A stretch of 6,817 bases of DNA from Bacteroidota bacterium. Its GTDB lineage: Bacteria; Bacteroidota; Bacteroidia; Flavobacteriales; Flavobacteriaceae. Shown in pieces: positions 5,639-6,817 of the stretch; the stretch's first letter is position 1; each line of letters starts with the position of its first letter. The stretch spans positions 1 to 6,817 of the forward strand of contig JAJRSY010000029.1 of NCBI GenBank assembly GCA_024278565.1, in the 5' to 3' direction. The position numbers and the translations under genes were made by a program. Under the pieces are notes generated by a model, which did not search any database, was not told where the DNA came from, and worked only from the letters and a program-made list of their open reading frames with translations.

Positions 5639-6733
5639 TTATAAATACTTGATAGGATTGGTTTTACTTCCCGATAAGCGGATTGCAAAATTAGGTATTT
5701 TTTTTGTAAGATAATCAACTAATAGATTTTTTGTAAACCGCTCGGTTTCATAGTGTCCGATATCAGCTATAATCAACTTGCCTTCTGCTTCATAAAACTG
5801 ATGGTATTTTACATCTGCGGTAATAAAAACATCAGCACCAGCAGCCTTTGCGGCCTTAATGGCAAATGCACCACTACCACCCAGTACGGCCACTTTTTTT
5901 ATGGGTTTCCCCAGTAGATCCGTATGGCGAATTACCGCTGTTTTCATTTTTTTCTTCACCTGTTTTAAAAAAGCCACCTCGTTCATCGGGTTTTTTAAAT
6001 GGCCTACCATACCCATGCCGATGTTCTGGTTGGTGTTTTCTAATGTAACTAACTCATAGGCCACCTCTTCATAGGGGTGGTTTTTGAATAGCACTTTTAA
6101 TACATCACCTTCTTTTGATCTAGGGTAGGTTATGTTGATCTGTGTTTCTTTTTCATAATGTGTTTTACCTATGCTTCCCTTGGTCGGGTTTGCGGCCTTA
6201 CCTGCTTTGTAGCTTCCCGTGCCATCGGTCGTGAAACTGCAGTTGCTGTAGTTGCCTAAATTTCCGGCACCTGCTTTAAAGAGCGATCTCTTCAACTTAT
6301 CGGCATCTGATAGCGGAACATAGGTCGTCAATTTTTTGATGTTTCCTTTTTGGGGTATCAATATTTTAGGGTTTTCTATCCCCAGAACCTCACATATTTT
6401 TGCATTCACACCATGCCTGCTATTATCTAAGGCGGTATGCATGCTGTAGATCGATATGTTATGCTGTATGGCCTTGATGACCACTCGTTCAACATAAGAG
6501 GATCCCGTCAGTTTTTTTAGACCCCCAAATATAATGGGGTGAAAGCTCACGATAAGGTTGCACTTTTGTGAAATGGCCTCGTCGACAACATGTTCTAGGG
6601 TGTCTAAGGTAACCAGTATGCCTGATACAGTTGAATTGGTATTACCTACCAAAAGCCCTACGTTGTCAAAATCTTCGGCATAGGCCAACGGAGCTAATTC
6701 TTCGAGTATGTCGATAACTTCTTTTACGATCAT
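5639..6733 (-). CDS. NIF3/YqfO-like dinuclear metal-centre protein with inserted PII-like domain
   Basis: Member of the NIF3/YbgI/YqfO family, ring-shaped hexamers with a two-metal site. A GTP cyclohydrolase I type 2 label is often attached but not firmly proven. From ATG 6733 the protein is 364 aa, the long YqfO form. The N-terminal NIF3 half is residues 1-125, an inserted PII/CutA-like domain is at about 130-235 (AGAGNLGNYSNCSF, TDGTGSYKA, HPYEEVAYEL), and the C-terminal NIF3 half follows. Metal-site residues visible are H65 in SFHPIIFGG, H99 and D103 in MHTALD, and H327 and E331 in GHYETE. Position 64, usually His (HHP), is Phe. A TTG two codons upstream (6739) is possible, but ATG gives the usual family start MIVKEVIDIL. 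It is first in an operon with the zinc-ribbon-family gene, with a -7 element 19 nt upstream and a divergent lpxK-like start beyond it. Confidence 0.92.
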   Translation of the reverse strand: MIVKEVIDILEELAPLAYAEDFDNVGLLVGNTNSTVSGILVTLDTLEHVVDEAISQKCNLIVSFHPIIFGGLKKLTGSSYVERVVIKAIQHNISIYSMHTALDNSRHGVNAKICEVLGIENPKILIPQKGNIKKLTTYVPLSDADKLKRSLFKAGAGNLGNYSNCSFTTDGTGSYKAGKAANPTKGSIGKTHYEKETQINITYPRSKEGDVLKVLFKNHPYEEVAYELVTLENTNQNIGMGMVGHLKNPMNEVAFLKQVKKKMKTAVIRHTDLLGKPIKKVAVLGGSGAFAIKAAKAAGADVFITADVKYHQFYEAEGKLIIADIGHYETERFTKNLLVDYLTKKIPNFAIRLSGSKTNPIKYL

Positions 6734-6752
6734 TTTCAATTTATAAGGTCAT

Positions 6753-6760
6753 CAAAGATA
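6753..6760 (-). promoter_or_regulatory. -7 promoter element of the NIF3-like operon
   Basis: On the minus strand TATCTTTG is an exact TAnnTTTG match ending 19 nt before ATG 6733, the same placement as for the clpP-like gene. No TTG lies at the expected -33 distance, so the upstream half is weak. It sits in a 48-nt gap shared with the divergent gene on the right. Confidence 0.5.
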
Positions 6761-6781
6761 AAATATTATATTTTCGTTCTG

Positions 6782-6817
6782 ATGTGGCTTCTCAAAAAAT
6801 TATTATTTCCGGTTTCA
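6782..6817 (+). CDS. lpxK: Start of a divergent gene, probably LpxK (tetraacyldisaccharide 4'-kinase), partial
   Basis: ATG at 6782 opens a frame of 12 codons to the window edge, reading MWLLKKLLFPVS. This resembles the hydrophobic-basic N terminus of flavobacterial LpxK, the inner-membrane-associated kinase that phosphorylates the lipid A precursor at the 4' position. From memory, lpxK is a frequent neighbour of the NIF3-like/zinc-ribbon pair in flavobacteria, which strengthens the call. Only 12 residues are seen, too few to prove identity. TATATTTT at 6767-6774 is one base from the -7 consensus but only 7 nt from the ATG. Confidence 0.5.
   Translation, partial: MWLLKKLLFPVS

Noticed and set aside
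5341..5652. Serine-rich + strand frames inside the coiled-coil gene
   Set aside because: Antisense translation of Glu/Lys-rich coiled-coil codons gives Ser/Phe/Leu-rich sequence; typical shadow.
1..6817. A novel defence, mobile or biosynthetic system
   Set aside because: All intact genes belong to recognisable housekeeping or metabolic families; no transposase, nuclease, toxin-antitoxin pair, reverse transcriptase or CRISPR array was seen.

Overview
The window looks like chromosomal DNA of a Bacteroidota member, most likely the family Flavobacteriaceae. It is moderately AT-rich. Starts lack Shine-Dalgarno sequences, and several genes are preceded by the Bacteroidota promoter hexamer family TAnnTTTG. 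The proteins (YqfO-type NIF3 with an inserted domain, coiled-coil zinc-ribbon relative, PorP/SprF remnant) are typical of that group. These assignments come from reading motifs; no database search was run.

Left part (1-1942, + strand): a GNAT acetyltransferase, then an imperfect hairpin, then kynU (kynureninase) with its own promoter-like sequence. Middle (1943-2607): a decayed stretch. It holds the last ~88 codons of a minus-strand PorP/SprF-type (type IX secretion) outer-membrane protein, that gene's old terminator, small hairpins and a degenerate 7-bp repeat. The canonical promoter of the next gene starts inside this debris. Next (2608-3156, +) is a lone ClpP-family peptidase with an intact Ser-His-Asp triad, followed by a REP-like hairpin and a 40-bp perfect palindrome that should terminate transcription both ways. 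Then kmo (kynurenine 3-monooxygenase, 3459-4805, +).

Right part (4857-6733, - strand): a two-gene operon, transcribed towards kmo, of a NIF3/YqfO-like metal protein followed after 2 nt by a coiled-coil protein of the C4 zinc-ribbon family. The two sides converge at a palindromic terminator just after kmo. At the right edge, 12 codons of a divergent + strand gene fit the start of LpxK (lipid A 4'-kinase).

Functionally, Kmo and KynU carry out consecutive steps: kynurenine to 3-hydroxykynurenine, then to 3-hydroxyanthranilate plus alanine. This is the section of tryptophan breakdown that feeds quinolinate/NAD synthesis. The genes for the first steps (tryptophan dioxygenase, formamidase) and the later one (3-hydroxyanthranilate dioxygenase) are not in the window. 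I see no CRISPR, phage, transposase, tRNA or rRNA, and no convincing new multi-gene system. The items most worth a second look are the zinc-ribbon protein lacking all four cysteines, the NIF3 protein lacking one metal-site histidine, the PorP remnant, and the solitary ClpP between the two kynurenine genes.
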